Shown here piece by piece: positions 1 through 13,560 of a DNA stretch of 64,000 nucleotides. The DNA lies in contig NOWV01000031.1 of assembly GCA_003344405.1 (NCBI GenBank), positions 496,001-560,000 on the forward strand. Reading direction: 5' to 3'. Within the stretch, counting starts at the first letter, position 1; each line of letters starts with the position of its first letter. The stretch comes from Trichoplax sp. H2 (lineage: Eukaryota; Placozoa; Uniplacotomia; Trichoplacea). The notes beneath the pieces are model-generated. The model was not told where the DNA came from. It worked only from the letters and a program-made list of their open reading frames with translations, and searched no databases. A program made the position numbers and the translations under genes.

Positions 1-1500
1 GGTGTTACAGAAAACTGTAGGAAGTTGTGTCAACTTTTTATTATCAGCAAAGCTTAATGATAATTAGATCAAACGACTTGTGCCATTTCCATCGTTTTGC
101 TACATTCGTCGAATGGTACGCCATGATGATGACTGTTATTAATCTCATGCAGTTTATTGTAACTGAATAACGTACTAACATTCCATCAGCTTTAATTTTT
201 ATTGCTTTTGATTTGAAAATTCATATCGAGAAACGTGCCATAACGTAATTTCGTAGGTGATTATGTCAACCTTTTTTGATTGAAAGAAAATGTTCAATAT
301 ACTATACGGCTCTAAGAAATGGAACCATTTTAAAAATTTCTGTCTACAGATAGAATAAAAATTGTCCTTGTGATCATTCTTATTGATTGAATGGCGTAGA
401 TCAATGCGCTTGGATGGTGTATAGTCTTAGAATAAGCAGCAACAGTATTCTACATTGCTTTAACTTTTACATAACATGAATTTGAAGTCCATACTATAAA
501 ATATGATATTACAAATGCTGCAGATAGTTCTGTCAATATTATGATTGAAAGAATTTTCTTAACGGGAATTGGCACTAAAAATATTATACTTTTCCGATTT
601 CCCCTGAGTACTTATCAAATGCCATGGTGATCAATATTATTCCTTGCTTAGAGTAGATTTTACCGGTAGGATGGATATATACTTAATCTTGTTACTAAAC
701 AGTGCCAATGTTATGTTCGCTCTAATTTCTAGTTGACTGTAATATAAAATCTTTTCTGTAATACGTGATAGAACAGAATGCTATCTGCAGTTGTATCAAC
801 ATCGTTATTGAAAGAAATAATTAACGGGGACTTAGCGCTAAGGAATTTTACCATGCTGATCTTTTCTCAGTACGTGTTAATAGACAAGCCATTACATGAT
901 AACCGATTTATTTATCGTATGGAATGGAATTTTACGAAAAAATTCGAGTTAAAGGGTGCCGAGATTCCGTTCATTTTATTTTCTATCAAACCTAAATTAA
1001 AAATCCACATTGTAAATCGTAATAAAGTAGAAAGTTACGGGTAGTTGTGCTAATGATATGATTGAAAGAAGTCGTTATAGCCATTTCGATGGTACCTTTG
1101 AAGTCGTCGAATGGTATAACATTCTGATCAATATAATCGATTATTGTAGTTTACAGTGTCTATTTTGATTTCTACTTAAAAAATACCTTAGAGAATTTTT
1201 GTATTCGAGTAATGGAAATTTCAAGCTAACTGAGTGTATATAATTAATACTGTCACGATGATTATTTATTCACTACTGAAATAGGATACTCTAAGTCAAG
1301 TTGAATATGTGTATACTCTTGTACTGACACAAATTTTAAGTTTTATATCTATCATTGGAAGCCATCACTTTTAACTATTGTCCATTCAAATTTTTATTAA
1401 ATCTCTATTACGCTTAAAATGCAAAAGTATATAGGAGACCTTAAGTTTCTGATTCTGAACAAGAACTGATCTATTTCGCATTGAAAGAATGGCTTAACGG
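1..1500. repeat. Decayed ~260-bp tandem repeat array
   Basis: The word ATTGAAAGAA recurs at 279, 544, 807 and 1061, with spacings of 265, 263 and 254 bp, and again at 1480. It is often followed by TTAACGG (near 560, 822 and 1495). Preceding words also recur at similar spacing: a GTCAAC-like word near 27, 264, 532 and 794. A TCGAATGGTA block occurs near 110 and 1107. Unit identity is low, so the array is old. One unit holds an open frame (778-1044, 88 codons), almost exactly one period long. Related frames in other units contain stops. I do not recognise the encoded sequence and cannot tell decayed coding repeat from satellite DNA. Confidence 0.5.
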
Positions 1501-3944
1501 TATCCTATCTAGCTATACTCGTAGTCAATATATAAATCGGGATGTTCTCAGCTTTACGAATGATCTGATTCAAGCGGAAATCAAAATTGATAAATTACAA
1601 CTGTGAATAGTAGTGATAAAAATTTTATGCCTTCACCAATATCACAAGATACATCACTCTTTTCGTAACTTATATGAGTATTTATAAATCTCGTATTCAG
1701 GGTGAACTGAATGATTAAATCGTAATTATTAAAAGTATCTTGCTAGCACTTCTACCATAACACATTTTATTTATTGTTAGATATATTAGCTCGTTCAGGC
1801 ATAAAATGATTATAATCATTAATTGACGTTATAAATTCTAATCTTGAGAAGCTAGTCCCTACATCTGACTGGACAGAATTTTAGCCAATCACGAATCTAT
1901 AATTATCTTAGGATATCCTGATACAAAAAATATTAAATGTATGCAAGCTATGCTCAATCATTACGATGGTCACCTTAAATCTGATAGGATAAAGCAATTT
2001 ATTCACCCTTCAAGTAAGAACTATTTCGTTCTGTTGAACAACTCTATCCTATAGTAATAACCTTTTCAATAGAAAAGGTGATAATTTACACCTGCATCTC
2101 TATCTGGTTCTGTTTTGCTTTAATTAAACCTAAATAACTCTTTATTACTAAGTTGCGTATCCATACTGCTAGCTTCGAAGACTGCTATAAATGCTTTTAA
2201 TAATTATAAAAAAATTAACTGATGACGAGGATTATATTATCCTAAGCTGGGCAAAGCCTCGAGTTTTTTAAGAAAAAGAAATCACTTGTCTAATGACCAA
2301 GGCAATAAATTCTTGTCTATAGGATGAATAAACGTGGATTCTGCCAGTATCGAAATTAAGAATATTTAACTTCTAGAATCAAAAAATAGGATTAGCAGCA
2401 TTTAAAGATTTAAGGACTCTTCATGGCTATAGTTATAATTGACTAGCTCAAACTTTACTTAAATTTGTAATAACACCATTTTAAACATTTCAAAACGTGC
2501 TTTTAATTCTATTAGTTTAGAACATCCGATACTTTGTACCTCTTTTAATTTCAAAACTCTATTATGACATTGTTATTCCAAATCAGATTTTTGAACGATT
2601 TAACGGCTATAAAAATAATAGCGGCAGACTAGTGAGTATTAATTTTACTCAAACGTCAACTGAAATAAAAGACTAAAATTGGAGAGGTTGGGGTAAGTGT
2701 TCCGTTTTACACTTATACGAATTAGCACCACTGAGGTTGGGCATTTACTTTTAATGAACTTGTTTAAGTAATGACTTTTATTTCAACTGTAATGAACAAT
2801 ATTCAAATCAAATTTGAAAGTTCCAAGAGCCTCTAAGAATGAATTAATGATGTCATAACGGAAGAAAGTTAATTTACTTCATAAGTTAGGGCAATTTCTT
2901 CCTGTTATAGCGGAAAATCAACGCCAACGGTTGCCACTACCTTCCTTCCCTTCGTTATGATAATTATAATGCCACATCCTTTAAATATTTCATTTTTTGA
3001 TTAAATTCTTGGAATCTCATTGACTTTTGCTTATATGACATCAATACATATTTATCGATACAACCAGCTAAGATCTATTTTTATCATATTATAAGATTAA
3101 AACAGACATATATACTCGTATTAACGCCATTCTACGCCTATAAATACAAGAACCTAGTTATCTTGATTGCCCCTATCCTCGTCGACTCATCCTTATTACT
3201 TTTGTCCCACATCATCAGGTTGTAGGTGGTAAAGGACTAATATTATTCATTTAATATTAGCAGAGACATTCATTTCTTCTGTAATATCAAAATATTTATT
3301 ATGAGAGGTAAAACGAGGAAGATGATACACTAAAATCAATATATACTATTCTTCCATTATCAATAATGTGATTCCTTTATGGTTATACAAGGATTCCTGA
3401 ATAGCCACTACAAGATACTAGAGTTGCTAGCGTCGAGAAAAATTTCTTTACAGTATTCGGTTCGCTATAGTTTAAATTGGTAACCGAAAAAAGATGATCT
3501 GCAATCATAATATAAAAATAATATCTCTCCACTACTACTGTACTTGTTTTTAATATAAACAAAAGATTTACTTTTTTATACCGTATACAGATAAAGCTAA
3601 ATCTACTTTCATCCACGGTTAATTTTAGCATTAAATTTCCTAAAGTAATATCCGTAATATTGTAGAATTCGACACAACAACGATTATTAATCTAATTTCA
3701 GCTTCTTCCACATTGAAATCTACATTTCCTATAGGAATGCTAGCATCTTTCTATCATTTCATTTAACAGCAAAAGCAATGAATACTTTCGTCTGCAATTA
3801 CTTTTAAAAATCCATATTTTCATTAAAAATAACCTTAATATTGCAGTATTTTATCCAATAATAATTGATATTATATGTTACTTATATACTGTTATTAAAT
3901 AACAATTCTGTTGATCATTTAAATACATTCTATCTATTGACTAG
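1501..3944. other. Intergenic or Caskin 5' region, no gene seen
   Basis: AT-rich sequence with stops in all frames. No exon with recognisable homology was found. A strong donor-like GGGTAAGTG at about 2689-2697 has no open frame before it. It could end a noncoding first exon of the Caskin-like gene, but nothing else supports that. Confidence 0.4.
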
Positions 3945-3949
3945 CTTTC

Positions 3950-6900
3950 ATGTCGAATGGACCGAAAGGAATTTCCAAAAAGTTCAATATTGATTTCCAA
4001 GACAGTACTAGGTAAATTGGCTTTAGATGTGAATCCGTTCATTAGGAGAAATCAACCATAGGTAGATTTAGGGTTTACCATGATAACTATTCTTACTGTT
4101 GAATCTTGCTCCGCTATAAATTCTAAACAATATCCTCCTTGTTACAACCGGCAGTTTCCGTATGTATTCATTACGTTGCTATATGTTACGATCTCGTAAT
4201 TTCTATTCTACTCTGTTATCTTCACTTTGAATAAGTAAAGCTAATAAAATCTAAGGTAAAAATAAACCAAATTAAAACAGCCTGAAGAGAATTTTCTTCT
4301 TCAGTCTCCTTGATATTGTAGTTATGGATTTGTAATTTGAGAATCATGAAATTTACCTCTACATCATTTCTATTCAAGATTATACTGTACCTACTCCTGA
4401 TTCCTTTATAAAGTAGGCGAAAATAGCCATGATCAGTTATTAATTATCAAGCCTTTTTTTCTGCACTTCATAGTCTTTCTCCATTGCATTATGGGGCTCT
4501 ATGCGATAATCGTGAGATTATTGAACTGCTCATCGATTCTGGAGCTTCGTTAGATATTACGGACTGTAATGGTAAATCCTTATAAACATACCGCTGATCA
4601 TTTAGGGTAAGACTATATCAGATGGAAATGGATCTAAAATAATTCATTTTCTATATCTAATCACATATAGGCATGTCTCCACTCCACTTAGCTTGTTGGA
4701 AAGATGCATTAAATGCTTTAGATATTTTAATTGAAGCTGGTGCTAACGTTAATCTGCAGTCTCGCAGCGGCGATACACCTCTACATTTAGCAGTGCAAGA
4801 TGGCCACTTCAAAGTGGTACTTTTTAATTCTGTTATAAAAATAGTACAGATAGATGACAACAGATAAGAGCATAATTTTAACTTTATTGAAATCGATCAT
4901 TTAAATTTCTGTCCTTTAATTTAGGTCAAATTTCTGTTAACAAAATCAATAGCAGCAACGATGAAAAATCGAGCTGGAGAAACCGCTCTAGATCTCGCAT
5001 GCCAATATGGCTACAAAAAGGTAAGCATGTTGCAATCTCTACGTGCTAGTACTTGCATAGTTTTAGGTGTATAGGCTTATTTTCGATCTCTTCAGATAGG
5101 ATAGCAACTACCAACTGCAGAATAGTTCCGTATCAAAAAATTACTAGTATCAAAATTCGCGTGTACTGTCATTTCGGCATTGTTCACTAATGTTTCGTCC
5201 GAGATAATATCGTATCATTGTATGTAGTGCACTTGAAATGGAAAAATTTTCTTCGATTCAGGCTGACCTCGCAGCAATTAGTCTATTTACAGAATAAATT
5301 CCATCTATTATTTTTTTTATGCACAGGTTGTTGAAGCCTTGCTGGAAGGAATATGGAAAGAGAAATTTGTTCATATTCATAAGGATGATCAAAGCCCGTT
5401 AATGACCGCGGCCCGTTGTGGACGTGCAGATATTGTAAAGTAAATGGCAGAATAGAGACTAAGGAATACCGATAATATTTAAAACAGTAGCAAAAAATAG
5501 AAACCGAACGATGAGATAGTAAACGTCATTTTTAACACCTGATTTTTCGTTAATTAGTGTATTAGTTGAGGCTGGATTTGATATCAATCGTAAAGCGGCT
5601 AATGGGACGGCATTACATGAAGCTACATTATTCAGTAAAATCGAAGTAGTAGAACTATTAATCGAGGTAAATCTTCTTCACTATGGAAATAGCTTAATTC
5701 ACTAGAATTAATAGCATAAATTGTGACCGTCTCATAATTATCATTTTGCAGTTATTATAAAACTGTTAACAGGAAATGCAACTGGAAAATTTTCAAATTA
5801 TTTCTTTTTTATCAGCATGAAATCGACGTCATGATTAAAAATGACTTTGGTGAAACCGCATTAGATATTGCTAATAAATTTAATTCCTCGGTCTTGGTCG
5901 ATGAAATCTGCCTTCTTATTGAAGGTTAAGTATTAATTAGTAATAAAAGTAGTGATAGAAATGTAGTGGCGATGGTAGCTCGAGAAGTAATCTAAAATCC
6001 TGCTCGAAATTAAGATACGGATATAGGCATACTAGAACTTGCGACAAATGATTGTTCCTTTATTGAAAGGAAGAAGTGACATCAAACCTATTTAATAGCT
6101 AGCAAACAGATAAATTCAGTCTTATAGTACGGTAGCTGTTAAATTTGGTTTAGCAAATCTCAAAAAATATTGAGACAATCATTAGGTGTTGAAATTAATT
6201 AATTACTGATAGAATTGATCATCACCTTAACTTGACAGTTTTCACCCAGATGATTTTGATCTTACTACGGCAGTTCAATTCGGTATAAGATGTCTGCTAT
6301 ATATATTGAACCTATCAGCGAAGAATTTTCGTAAAGTTTACAAATATTTCGTAGCGCAATATCGTTGTAATTGAAGTGTTATAGACGTAGTCAATTGGTG
6401 TAATTAGATATTGCAGAAGCACTGCATATGCTCAAGTACTTATTGCATTGATACTACAGCATATCTTATTGACTTGGTTGTTAATTTTCATGTCCTGATA
6501 TTAGCTTTTAATAGATCAATCCTTTTGATACTTAGTGTTGAGTTTGAATATAACTTCTGACGTATAATTACTGCATCATCTACAGCCATGTATAGAACTT
6601 TTGCGTCTCGGCGTTGGCACTTATTGCTAAAATGCATTGCAGTAAATTCACTACCTACATATGATTTTGTTCACAGGAGCTATGAAAGAAAAGGAAAAGC
6701 CGTCCAGTTTCAGACATAGTATAAGAAAGTCAGCTCATCTTGATCAGGATAACGAAAATTCAGATAAGGTAAACATTTAGTACCGTAAAATAGGGTCATA
6801 ATCTATCGACTACATATTCCTGTTGATATAAATAATTTAATTGGTGTTTCTTTCCAAGAATCCTAACTAATTTATCATGTTTGTATTCGAAGCTCTGCTG

Positions 6901-9900
6901 TCTGTAAATACTGTAATTTATTGATTAATAAATTTTTATAATTTATGATACACCTTCTTCAATTCGAAAAACATTACATCCCATAATCTGATCAATTCTG
7001 CCATACGCATTGTACGGCAGGCTTATAGCAAAAGTTGTTCAAGTTTTGCAGAGCCTTTACATTATTGCAAAAAAAATCATTGAAAGTGTTATACATTGAA
7101 TTAATTTTCGGCTATAGGAAATCAATTAAGCTTCCATAACTCGATTAGATCTATAAAATTATTATTCATTCCAGAGGCTAAAATAATTCATTTCACAATA
7201 TCAACCACAGACTAATAACGTTAAAAAAAGTAAGAAAAATAAAGCGTCTTCATTTGATATTCCCGAAAGCTCGACAGTAGCACAAACTGAAATAGTCATT
7301 GAACACTATCCCGATCCGCGAAACCATCTACATGGAATAGGATCCAATGGCCGTGGCAGTGGCAACCATAAGCGTTCTAATAATATGATGGACGTAAGAG
7401 ATCACTCCGAAAGTGGGCAAATTATTAGTAGTCATACTAGCGTGCCATTAGGTTCGAGAGAAAATATTGTAATTTATGCACCGTATAATTTTAAATTATC
7501 ATAACTTAATAAAATTTCTATGGTGCACAATATAAAATTGTAAATTCGAGGTTATATCTTTTAAACTGCTACTATGTAGGTTTTATTTCAATCAATTCTA
7601 ATATTAGAAAGGATTATTATTCACCGAAAGTATCCCTAGGCCTTCAGAATCATGCAATTAACCACGGTAAAGTCGATCTATTGTAAATGATTGTCTATAT
7701 ATTCAAGAGCCAGTAAAATCATTCTCCCGGAAATGATAATAAGGAGAAAAATAGAGTTTTGTCAACAGTGTTATTTTAATATTTGCTTTTAACGGCAACA
7801 TCTTGTCCAATTAGACAATAGTGGTCGATCTAAACCGGTTAGGATTGAAAAAGATGGGGCTATAGTATCAGCCTTTAATCAGATTACAACAGAAAATGCT
7901 GGATATATTAATCAGTTAAACATCATGCAAAATATTGCTTCTCACAGGCTTTTAGACATTTCTCCTACAGGGAAAGTACCTCTAGGTAAGGATAACTATG
8001 ACTATTTGATTTTATCTTTTGGAATATTTATTGCTAAGAATCGTGTAGCAATTTCGGTGACTAAAGTAAAATTATATCCTGGTAAGTGGAGAAATAATAC
8101 TTTAACTGATATTAATCAGTGTTGGATGGCTTAATTTTATCATGTTAGGCATGATGCGTGCCAGAACTCTATCAATGTTAGGACCTAAACGAATAAGTCG
8201 TTTAGATTTTAGCAGCGATAGCATAGAAGAGAGAGAAAGAACTTACAGTATCGACTTTAGTCACGATGTTTATACTCTTAATCCTGCTATCGATGGAGGT
8301 AATTTGAAATTTTTCATTTCAGACTTTATTTCAGAAGAATATAGCAACTGATATCATCATTGCTTCTATAATAACAAGTTTTCCCTAAACGAAATAGTAA
8401 TCGCTTCAATTGCTAACATTCTAATTTCTAGTTTTAAACAGAACTCTTTCTTTCTATTAATTTATAGCAAAATCCACAGTTGAGAAAGGAAAGTCGGATA
8501 GTAAAGATTTTGAAAAGGTATGGTGTCATAAACGCATATTTTCGATAGATTGTCATAACGAATTCAGGAAGATTCAGTGCCTATAATTTCTTTCGATAAA
8601 TTTACTCTAAACTTCAGCCAAGTTTTGCTCACGTAAATATATTAATCTTACAAGAGATGCTAATGTCTAATGTCATCGATTTATGCAGCAATTTGATATA
8701 TCTCATTCTTGCTCCTATAAGAATACCAATATTGTGAGGGGAGCTACGTCGAATATTAGGCGATATAATTTGCTGTCATTACATATTAAGGCCAAATTCA
8801 AGGATGCTTTACGCTTTTGAAAAAGTCATTTTCATGGGCATAGCAATTACTTTAACGATACGACGTGATGCTGATTCGTCATTTTGTCAATATTATTAAT
8901 ACCAATCCTATAGACAATCATTAAAACTTTTCTCACAATAATTCTCTTGAATGGAATCGCGTGCATGAGAAAACAATTGTGCCTTCTTAAATGTTACCGT
9001 CCATAATGTAAATATCTTCCATTCTTATATTAAAGCCTTCCGTTTTATATCATAACAGCCTAGTAGTCTAAAACTCTGGTTGCATACTATCGATCAAGAA
9101 GAATACTCTAATTTATTCATTCAAGCTGGAGTCGATATGAAGATTTTGCCATACCTATCTATGCAGGTAATAGACGAGTTTTAATCCTATGGAAGGCATT
9201 GATAGCGGATTGTACAAACATTGGAGTGTCTTGATTATTAATTAGTAATGTAAAGATTTATTGTCAGAACAACTTTCTACATTTTATGCCTGTAGTCTAT
9301 TAATCCCGGAAAAGATATAGATAGTAACAATTGATTGCAATGCTTTATATTTTTTAGGAATATAATGCAATAGGCATCACGGATTCTTCAGATCAAAGAG
9401 TTATCCTTAACGAGGCTATTTCTCTTCCTCATTTTCCGATTTTGATTGCTCGTAGTCCGGTTAGTGGCAGACCACGTGAATACTGTCATTCTTATTGCTA
9501 GTAGTTTAATTTGCGGTAATATAAAATACAAGACTTTAGCAATAATTTTATCTGTATTAAATAAATGCAGTAGTAGCAGAAATATATTATTTCTTATAGT
9601 TATTTGGGATTGATTAGTTAATTATTTGATGTTTCACTTGAGAAAGCAGTGACCTTGCTGCTAAAACTTTCCTAAACAATATGTAGATATATCAAGAACT
9701 ATTTATCAATGACTTCCGTTTCTTACATACTAATACTTACAGTATTAACAAAGCCTAGACGAAATATGATACTGGCAAATGAACAAATCATGATATTATA
9801 CATTATCATTACATTTTTTACAAGCTAAAACCGGTATCTTAATCAATTTATGATAGCAACAATCTTAAGATATCTTTGTTAAATTACCTTTCAGTATAAC

Positions 9901-11609
9901 GTAAAGCATTGGTTGCAGCTTCTGCAATTATCAGAATATTTATCCAATTTTTCGGACAACGAATATGAGAGTATATCATCCGTAATCGATATAACACAAG
10001 AAGATTTAAATGAAATAGGAATCCATAAATTAGGTGATTAAATGAGATTCTAAACGATTCTACTTTTCTTTTACATACATTTTGCAATTATTATTAACTT
10101 CATTGTACATATTTTTCGCCTTTCATTCATATTAGGTCATGTTAAAAAAATTTTACTTAGTCTTGAATGTATAAGGGCAAAATTCAACAGAAATTCCTTT
10201 CATCGATTTTCAAGTGAAACTAATTTAGCAACATATAGTGTAACCTCGCGTAGCCCATCACCGGCGGTAAGTAAGGCATGGATAAATACAACGTATCAGA
10301 ATCGATTAGAATCTGAAGTATTTGCAATATGAGTATTGAAGGAACTATTTTCGCGTTATTAATACTTGGCCAGATTTTGAACAAGCATAGTTGTGGCATT
10401 ATTATATTTTAAATTACAACTTTTTTCGATTTAAGAATTCTTTCCTCCATTCGAATATACTGTAGTTAATTTCCTTTTTAGTCGAGCATGCATTAAAGTG
10501 TTTAGGAGCTGCGTTGTATAATATTTTTTAGACGAGAGTTTACTATTCATCATAAGAATATGAATAGCACTAAGGAGTATCTAATGCTAAAATATAACTT
10601 GTAATTATAAAATATGAATTCAATGTGGTACTTATACATCAATCTTTCTTGTATCAATTGTTTGTTAAAGTAGTTAACTTACATTAATACTTACCTGGTA
10701 CTGCATTTTAATTTCATATTTGTGTTATTGTAGGAAACATCAGTTCCAATAGACGATTCTGATATCAAGTGCATGACAAATTCCAATAATCATTTAGCTT
10801 TATCAGATGGAGGGAATATTTATTCATTCTGGAGACTAAGTAACTATGGCAGTAATAGCAGTTTGCGTAAAGAAAGTCCATCCAGTAATTATCCGGCAAA
10901 TGATGAAAGAAATGGTATTGACTCGATGTCTTCGTCAAGTGAAGAAAACGATATGAACTATTATTCATTTTTATCACCTAATCTTAAGAGTTATTGCCCC
11001 AAAAATGCCAAAGATGATGATACTGCAAACGCCAATATCTTTAATTATGATTATGATGCTGGTAATTATAAACAAGTAGAAGGAGTCGATAATCCTATAC
11101 AAGATCTATGGGATTCTGTGACAGGGATGCAAGATTCATTGTAAGAATGCGGAAAATTAAATTTTATCAGTTAGTCTAAAGTTGATATATTTCGAATACA
11201 CGTATGGGTGGTGCAATAAGGATTATCTGCTTATTTAAAACCAAGATGCTATTTAGATCATATAATAAATAACTATTACTAAATGTTATTGTAATTTTTT
11301 TTCCTGTTTCAATACTTACCTTGTAGGCTATTTACCAAAATTGAACCTTCCCACTACTGTACAGAGATGGATGATATTTCTAATGGATTTGATAAAATGG
11401 CAGAATCACTTCAATCGCCGCCTTCGGATAGAGAAACGAATGATTCTCTATCTAGCACTTTCAATTATTGCGATGATGGCAGTATGCGTAGCCTAGCAGA
11501 TAGATTGACATATTTATCACGTCTTGATTTAATCTATTTAGATGCTTTAGCAAACATGTTTTTCTCTACAGCGAAAGAATTCGAAGTCATGTTAACTAAG
11601 CTTGATTAA
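3950..11609 (+). CDS. CASKIN: Caskin-like scaffold: ankyrin repeats, two SAM domains, C-terminal tail
   Basis: Exons: 3950-4011, 4474-4571, 4671-4816, 4925-5020, 5327-5439, 5558-5666, 5816-5924, 6677-6768, 7211-7482, 7608-7666, 7815-7985, 8149-8298, 8468-8517, 9059-9166, 9358-9459, 9895-10033, 10136-10266, 10734-11140 and 11327-11609. All junctions keep frame, giving 898 residues if ATG 3950 is the start. An AG precedes that exon at 3943-3944, so an earlier 5' exon is possible. Residues ~21-244 are six to seven ankyrin repeats (SPLHYGAL, TALHEATLF). SAM1 is ~510-578 and SAM2 ~580-645 (DITQEDLNEIGIHKLGH). The last ~40 residues (DALANMFFSTAKEFEVML) resemble the Caskin tail. Known Caskins are synaptic scaffolds that bind CASK and LAR phosphatases. 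The SH3 domain that follows the ankyrin repeats in vertebrate Caskins is not visible, nor is a clear CASK-binding motif. ANKS1 is the main alternative, but no PTB domain is present and SAM2 fits Caskin better. Confidence 0.85.
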
Positions 11610-12600
11610 TATGCTTCTGTTTCAATACGAAAGTAAAGTCGCATTTTGCTACAGGTTTGGTTGAATATTGTTGAAGTGTAGAACTCTCGTTTATATAAAA
11701 CTTTTGCATCATTTGGCATTTACATTATCAAAATATTAATATTAATGTGTGCTGATGATCTGTTAATGTACAGCCTAATCATTTTCCAAAGTTGACTTAC
11801 CCGGTAATATTTACTATTATATCGGCGCATCTTCGTTTGTATCTAGCGTAATGTTATCCACATACTCAGTATGCCATACCGTAGTTATCATCTACTGTGC
11901 GCTGTTGTATTATTTAAGTTCAAGCTAAAGTCGTGACAATTATGATAATGATGATCATCTCAGAAGTGAAATCAATTTTTATTTCTCAAACAGTTCTATC
12001 AATTTATAAATTTATTTCGACTAGCTATTACAGTAATGCATATGATTTTATAAAATCGTCATTGTCTTCCCCCTGTAAAATCTTGAGTACATTCCAATAA
12101 ATTGTATTAACGAGAGCAAGTTGTCAGTAGGCTTTTTCCGCTTTTGTCGATTTAATGGGTATATTTTATACACTATTCTGCATAACTTTGAATAATCAAT
12201 CTGACAGTGCCTTAGCACGTACAATAAATTAACTTTTGATGTTTAAACTTGACATCTATACTCGTCCAGTGGGATCTGCCATGTTCAAGCTGTTGGAGTT
12301 ACCTGCTGATCATTCTCTAATTCGTGACAGCATTTAATCCTGTCATCTTGGTAATTTACGTGTACTTACATCAGACCAGCCTAGTAAAATTGTCAAGATT
12401 GAATAATTGAACTGATTGGCTTTTACACGGAAAGAAGCTACGTTGATGTTGTCACCTACACCTTTTGCTGCTTTATATCAATATACATACAATACAGATA
12501 AATTGACTAGAAGAGAATTCGCTATCAGGCTGTAAAAGTGTGAACATAATTGATCAACTTGGTTCATTGAGGTATAATTAAACTATCAAGTCACGAGTCT
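11541..12600. repeat. Left copy of a ~1-kb segmental duplication
   Basis: This block holds the end of the real Caskin last exon, its 3' flank, and a broken copy of the UTP6 3' end. It aligns throughout with about 13496-14480. Examples of shared stretches are the run from CAGTAATGCATATGATTTTA at 12031 (matching 13931) and the block at 12290-12420 (matching 14160-14290). Divergence is substantial, with many substitutions and small indels. Confidence 0.85.
12028..12560 (-). pseudogene. Broken 3' copy of UTP6
   Basis: Reading the minus strand, this stretch matches the last three exons of the intact UTP6 at 13928-14406, including the terminal ILE-LYS-SER-TYR-ALA-LEU-LEU-stop end at 12028. It is disabled: where the intact gene encodes Ala-Trp-Gly-Gln, this copy encodes Ala-Tyr followed by a TGA stop. 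The rest of UTP6 is absent. It lies just downstream of the real Caskin gene, tail to tail, so it is the inactive half of the duplicated junction. Confidence 0.85.
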
Positions 12601-12778
12601 ACCCATAAGTAAAACGTATTGCGCAAAGTTTAACGTTTATTATGTTTTTGGATTAGCGTACAGTAGTACTGCACTAAACTGGTGAGATTCAAAAGTTCAA
12701 TACTTCCATAAAAAACAATATCTGATTGTTTTCTACTGTACTATTAGTATCTCACATAAGTGATGGTCAAAACTCGAA

Positions 12779-13105
12779 TTAGGTCAATCCTAAGATTGAT
12801 CCAATAAATGTAGGATTGGCTAAAGGGTTAGTCATGTCAGACCTAGCCTAGGATTGACTAAATGGTTAGTCAAACCTTGGATTGATCAAAGTCCTAGTCA
12901 AACCTAGGATTGACCAAAGGGCTAGCCAATCCTAAATTTGACCAATCAATCCTAGGATTGATGAAAGGACTAGCCAATCATAGGTTTGTCTATCCTAAGA
13001 TTGACTAAAGCGCTTGCCAATCCTAGGTTTGACCAATCAATCTTATGATCGACTAAAGGGTTAGCCAATCCTAGCCGCTTGACCAATTAATCCTAAGCAT
13101 ATCCA
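12779..13105. repeat. Short tandem, partly palindromic repeat cluster
   Basis: About a dozen degenerate copies of two alternating words, CCTAGGATTGAC and AAAGGGTTAGTCAA, occur in direct and inverted form, for example near 12851, 12910, 12950, 13020 and 13065. CCTAGG is itself a palindrome, so the array can fold on itself. It sits between the two copies of the Caskin/UTP6 duplication. Confidence 0.7.
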
Positions 13106-13362
13106 TTCATAGTGGAAAAGCAACCGCTACTGTAATATACTCGTACTATAGTAATTGTACGTCCACGTTGTGCAAATACACTTTTAGCCTCTCTCCAAAG
13201 CCTGATCGTCCGTATCTAGAGCTCTGTAGTTACTGCTAGTGCTCATAACCACTCGCAGTCGAAAGGAATAAGAGCTGGCTATATCTAGCACTATGATCGA
13301 GAAAAAAGTTACTGTATTTGTGTGTAGGAATACCGTAAACTACAAAGTAACTTCACTTTGTA

Positions 13363-13560
13363 GTAAAAGTCCTAAGCTCCAGGTGCATAATAAAGATCAA
13401 GAAGAATATGCTAATTTGTCTAGTCAAGCTAGAGTCGATCTGAAGATTTTACAATACCTATCCATACAGGTAATATACGGAATTTTAATCCCATAGATGC
13501 TTTAGCTGACATATTTTAGTCTACACCAAAAGAATTCGAAATATTGTAATGTTTACTACG
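13363..13560 (+). pseudogene. Broken, internally deleted copy of the Caskin-like gene
   Basis: Positions 13363-13490 match the SAM1 exon (9059-9166) and the first ~25 bp of its following intron, including the GTAATA donor. The sequence then jumps directly to the equivalent of 11541, the end of the last Caskin exon (GATGCTTTAGC..), and runs into the 3' flank. The SAM2 exons and everything between are missing. The last-exon part carries stops (TTTTAG, TTGTAATG) where the real gene encodes the tail. An open frame of 67 codons (13293-13496) crosses the SAM1 part but is unlikely to be functional. Confidence 0.8.

Noticed and set aside
1455-1500. First exon of the Caskin-like gene (EQELIYFALKE)
   Set aside because: It resembles the start of vertebrate Caskins, but the same word belongs to the decayed repeat of this region, there is no ATG, and it lies 2.4 kb from the first supported exon.
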